A stretch of 6,706 bases of DNA from DASZZX01 sp036260415 (GTDB lineage: Bacteria > Actinomycetota > Nitriliruptoria > Nitriliruptorales > JAHWKO01), in the NCBI GenBank assembly GCA_036260415.1, contig DASZZX010000349.1, forward strand, positions 1 through 6,706, written 5' to 3'. Position numbers and translations under genes: made by a program. Below the pieces are notes generated by a model. The model was given only the letters and a program-made list of their open reading frames with translations, was not told the origin of the DNA and did not search any database. Positions 4,291 through 6,706 of this stretch are shown one piece after another. Every line of letters starts with the position of its first letter. The first letter of the stretch is position 1.

Positions 4291-6706
4291 TCAGACGATC
4301 CTCTCACGGAAGGCGAAGGCGGTCGCCTCGGCCCGGGACGAACCACCGATCTTCGCGTAGAACTCGGTCAGCTGCAGGGCCACGGCATCCTCGCTGACAC
4401 CGAGCGCCGCGGCGATCTCGCGGTTGGTGCGGCCCTCGACCAGCAGGTGGAGCAGGCGGGTCTCGGTCTCGGTCAGCGCCGTGGACGGCGCGCCGTGCGC
4501 GGGACCGTCGAGCGTAGGCGGCTCGAGGGGTCCGGCCAGCTCGCTCAGCTCGCGGCCCCAGGGCCCCCGGAACCAGCGCACCCGCACGTCCTCGTCCATG
4601 ATGCGCTGCGCGATCAGCGCCAGCAGCATCCTCAGCTGCTCGCGCACCATCTGCTGCTCCTCCTCCAGCCCCCCGCGCAGGACCGCGCGCGCTGCCGGCA
4701 GCACGGTGTCGAGGTTGAGGTCCTCCACGTGCGACTCCTGGATCGTGACCAGCGCCGATCGCGCCGCGTCGGCGGCTGCCGTGTGGTCGCCGCGCGCCAG
4801 CGCGACCAGGGCCAGGGCGGCGTCGGCCCTGGCACCCCACAGCGGGTGGCCCGGCAGCAGCGGCACGATCTGCTTGACCTCACGCGCGGTGCGCTCCGCC
4901 AGCGACAGCAGGTCATCCTCGCCGGAGGCGGCGCCCAGCCGCGCGGCGAGCAGCGCCAGGTGGGCCGATGCCTCGCAGCGGGGCGCCGGGCGGCCCTGCT
5001 CGGTGGCCAGTTGCACCGAGCGCTCCAGGTGCTGCCGCATCCCGGCTGTGTTGCCCGCCGTGCCCTGGCAGATCCCGCGCCACATCTCCAGCTGGCGGGC
5101 CCGCAGCGGCGTGGGGGCCGCGGCCGCCGCTGCCGCGGCGCGGCCGACCCACTGCTCCGCGTCCCCTACCTCTCCCAGGTCGAGGTGCGCCAGCGCCACG
5201 CCGCCCGCGCTGGCGAACTCCAGCGCACGGTCGCCGAGCATGCGCGCCTTGTCGTAGGCCTCACGCCCGCGCGACAGTGCCAGGTCCGCCACGCACTTGG
5301 CCCGGGCGAAGACGTGGACGCCGTACAGCATCTGCGCGTCGGCTCGCGCGCGTTCGCTCTCGCGCGACATGGCGTGCATCTGTGTGGAGAGGCGGCGGAT
5401 CTCCTCGATCCGCTGCGCCGATCCCTGCAGGTGGATCTGGGTGCCGAACGGGATGTACGCCATGGCGATGATCGACGACATCAGACCTCGACGGTCGCCG
5501 AGCTGCTCGTACAGCTCGATCGCGCCCGAGAAGTACTCCATGGCCTGCTCGACCATCGGGGCGATCGGCAGATCCGGGAGGATGTCCCCGGGCGACTCGC
5601 CGGCGGCGATGCGTTTGGCGATCGGCAGGTGGCGGCCCCCCTTCACCAGGTCGACGAACCACGCCCTCACGCGGGCCGACGCGATGACACCCAGCTCGCG
5701 TGTGGCGGCCGCAAGGCTCGCCCGGTCCCCGAGCTCGGACGCCAGCCGGCAGGCGCACTCGTACGCCTCGGCGGCGGCGGCCAGATCGACGTCGTTGGCC
5801 GAGGGAGCGAACGCCTCCCCCAGTGCGGCGCGCATCTCGGCCTGGCCCAGCTGCAGACAGGCGGCCAGCTCGGCCCGCCGGTCCCCTCGATCCTGCGCTC
5901 GACGGCGGACGTCGCGGGCGAGCGTCCCCGCGCTGTCCTCGTCCCCGGTGAAGCGCAGCGCGGCGGCGCGGCGCAGCAAGGTGTCGAGCTCCAGGTGCGA
6001 GTCGCTCAGCGCCTCCGCGAGTGCGGCCAGCTCGGCGAGGCCCTCCAGCCGGTCGGCCGGGCGTCGCAGCATGTCGAGCGCCTCGTCCCGCGCGGTCAGC
6101 AGGGCCACGCGGTCCTGAGCCGCGGCGATGGCCGGCAGGGCCTCATCGACGACCCGCAGGACCTCCTCGGGAGCGCGCGACGCCAGCGCCGCTCGCGCTG
6201 CGTCGATCGAGAACCGGCCAGCGCGGTCGGCGTCGCCGGCAGCCAGGGCGTGGCGGGCCAGCAGCGACAGGCTCTCGCGGGGCGGATCACCGTCGCCCGC
6301 GATGAGCTCGACGATCGCCCCGTGGATGGAGCGCCGACGGGCCGGGGTCAGGCTGGCGGCCGCGAACTCGCGCACCTGCTCGTGCGTGAAGGTGTAGTCG
6401 GCCGCGGCAGCGTGTCCCGGCTCCAGCAGCAGACCTGCCGACACGGCGGGTGCCAGGGCATCCGCCAGCGTGGTCGTGTCGGACTCCTCGTCGTCGGCGA
6501 GGCGGAGCTTGACCGCGCGCAGATCGTCCAGGCTGAAGCTGCGCCCCAGGACGGCGGCCTCGGCCAGCATGGCGCGCGTCTGCTCGGGCACGCGCGCGGC
6601 ACGACGCTGGATCAGCGTGCGCACCGCGGATGGGAGCAGCCGCTCGGCGTTCTTGGCGAGCGACCACACGCCATCGATCTGCTGGAGGAGGCCGGCGTCA
6701 CGGTGG
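4291..6706 (-). CDS. LuxR-type large regulator with TPR-like region, N-terminus cut by window
   Basis: At least 804 residues; the frame stays open to the right edge, so the start and any N-terminal NTPase domain lie outside. Counting from the first in-window codon, residues 20-65 (LLPSAVRTLIQRRAARVPEQ, AEAAVLGRSF) match the winged-helix segment that follows the ATPase domain in MalT/LAL-like and AAA-type regulators. The next block (THEQVREFAAASL, then a LARHALAAGDADRA repeat) is the usual start of the helical region, which runs as TPR-like Ala-rich repeats to about residue 690. A run of eight Ala lies near residue 530. The C-terminal 61 residues are a LuxR/GerE helix-turn-helix (LTETETRLLHLLVEGRTNRE ... 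SSRAEA) at 4294-4476, with an unusual recognition helix (SEDAVALQL rather than the common SxxTVxxHL). It is probably an ATP-dependent transcription activator; the ligand is unknown. It is the first in-window gene of the operon with the ferredoxin-cyclase. Confidence 0.85.
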   Translation of the reverse strand, partial: HRDAGLLQQIDGVWSLAKNAERLLPSAVRTLIQRRAARVPEQTRAMLAEAAVLGRSFSLDDLRAVKLRLADDEESDTTTLADALAPAVSAGLLLEPGHAAAADYTFTHEQVREFAAASLTPARRRSIHGAIVELIAGDGDPPRESLSLLARHALAAGDADRAGRFSIDAARAALASRAPEEVLRVVDEALPAIAAAQDRVALLTARDEALDMLRRPADRLEGLAELAALAEALSDSHLELDTLLRRAAALRFTGDEDSAGTLARDVRRRAQDRGDRRAELAACLQLGQAEMRAALGEAFAPSANDVDLAAAAEAYECACRLASELGDRASLAAATRELGVIASARVRAWFVDLVKGGRHLPIAKRIAAGESPGDILPDLPIAPMVEQAMEYFSGAIELYEQLGDRRGLMSSIIAMAYIPFGTQIHLQGSAQRIEEIRRLSTQMHAMSRESERARADAQMLYGVHVFARAKCVADLALSRGREAYDKARMLGDRALEFASAGGVALAHLDLGEVGDAEQWVGRAAAAAAAAPTPLRARQLEMWRGICQGTAGNTAGMRQHLERSVQLATEQGRPAPRCEASAHLALLAARLGAASGEDDLLSLAERTAREVKQIVPLLPGHPLWGARADAALALVALARGDHTAAADAARSALVTIQESHVEDLNLDTVLPAARAVLRGGLEEEQQMVREQLRMLLALIAQRIMDEDVRVRWFRGPWGRELSELAGPLEPPTLDGPAHGAPSTALTETETRLLHLLVEGRTNREIAAALGVSEDAVALQLTEFYAKIGGSSRAEATAFAFRERIV
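4294..4476 (-). other. LuxR/GerE DNA-binding domain
   Basis: This is the C-terminal DNA-binding module of the large regulator. It has the family's leading LTxxE, the GRTNREIAAALGVS scaffold and turn, and the closing YAKIGGSSRAEA segment. The Thr-Val and His normally found in the recognition helix are replaced (AVALQL), so its operator may differ from common LuxR boxes. Confidence 0.8.

Noticed and set aside
5297..6118. + strand frame of 273 codons
   Set aside because: It is a Ser/Arg/Ala-rich shadow of the TPR region of the large regulator, produced by high GC at third positions on the other strand.

Overview
The window is very GC-rich with codons mostly ending in G or C. Together with an AAC(2')-type acetyltransferase, an EcsC-family protein, a LuxR-type ATPase/TPR regulator and a class III cyclase, this points to a high-GC actinobacterium. 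Genus cannot be told from the sequence alone. No RNA genes, insertion sequences, phage genes or CRISPR repeats were seen.

Left part (1-1306). A short uncertain + strand ORF sits at the left edge. It faces a decayed GNAT acetyltransferase on the - strand, which has lost its N-terminus and carries up to three single-base frame breaks. Directly upstream of that relic, on the same strand, is an intact GNAT gene. Its closest recognisable relatives are the chromosomal aminoglycoside 2'-N-acetyltransferases, AAC(2')-I.

Middle (1307-3478). About 420 bases separate the divergent aac(2')-like and EcsC-family genes. This spacer holds a perfect 7+1+7 dyad and a small - strand ORF with a good ribosome binding site. 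The EcsC gene (+) converges on a DedA/VTT-type membrane protein gene (-). A GC-rich hairpin made of two identical 8-bp palindromes lies between them.

Right part (3479-6706). Three - strand genes read leftwards in the order: large regulator (TPR-like region plus C-terminal LuxR helix-turn-helix, N-terminus outside the window), then a ferredoxin-cyclase fusion, then the DedA gene. The first two are separated by only 2 nt and are almost certainly co-transcribed; the DedA gene follows after 72 nt.

The item most worth attention is the 245-residue protein that joins a complete single-cluster [3Fe-4S]-type ferredoxin to a class III nucleotide cyclase domain. The cyclase keeps both metal-binding aspartates but lacks the usual substrate-selecting Lys and Asp. 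With the tightly linked regulator it could form a redox- or iron-responsive signalling module; that role is inference.
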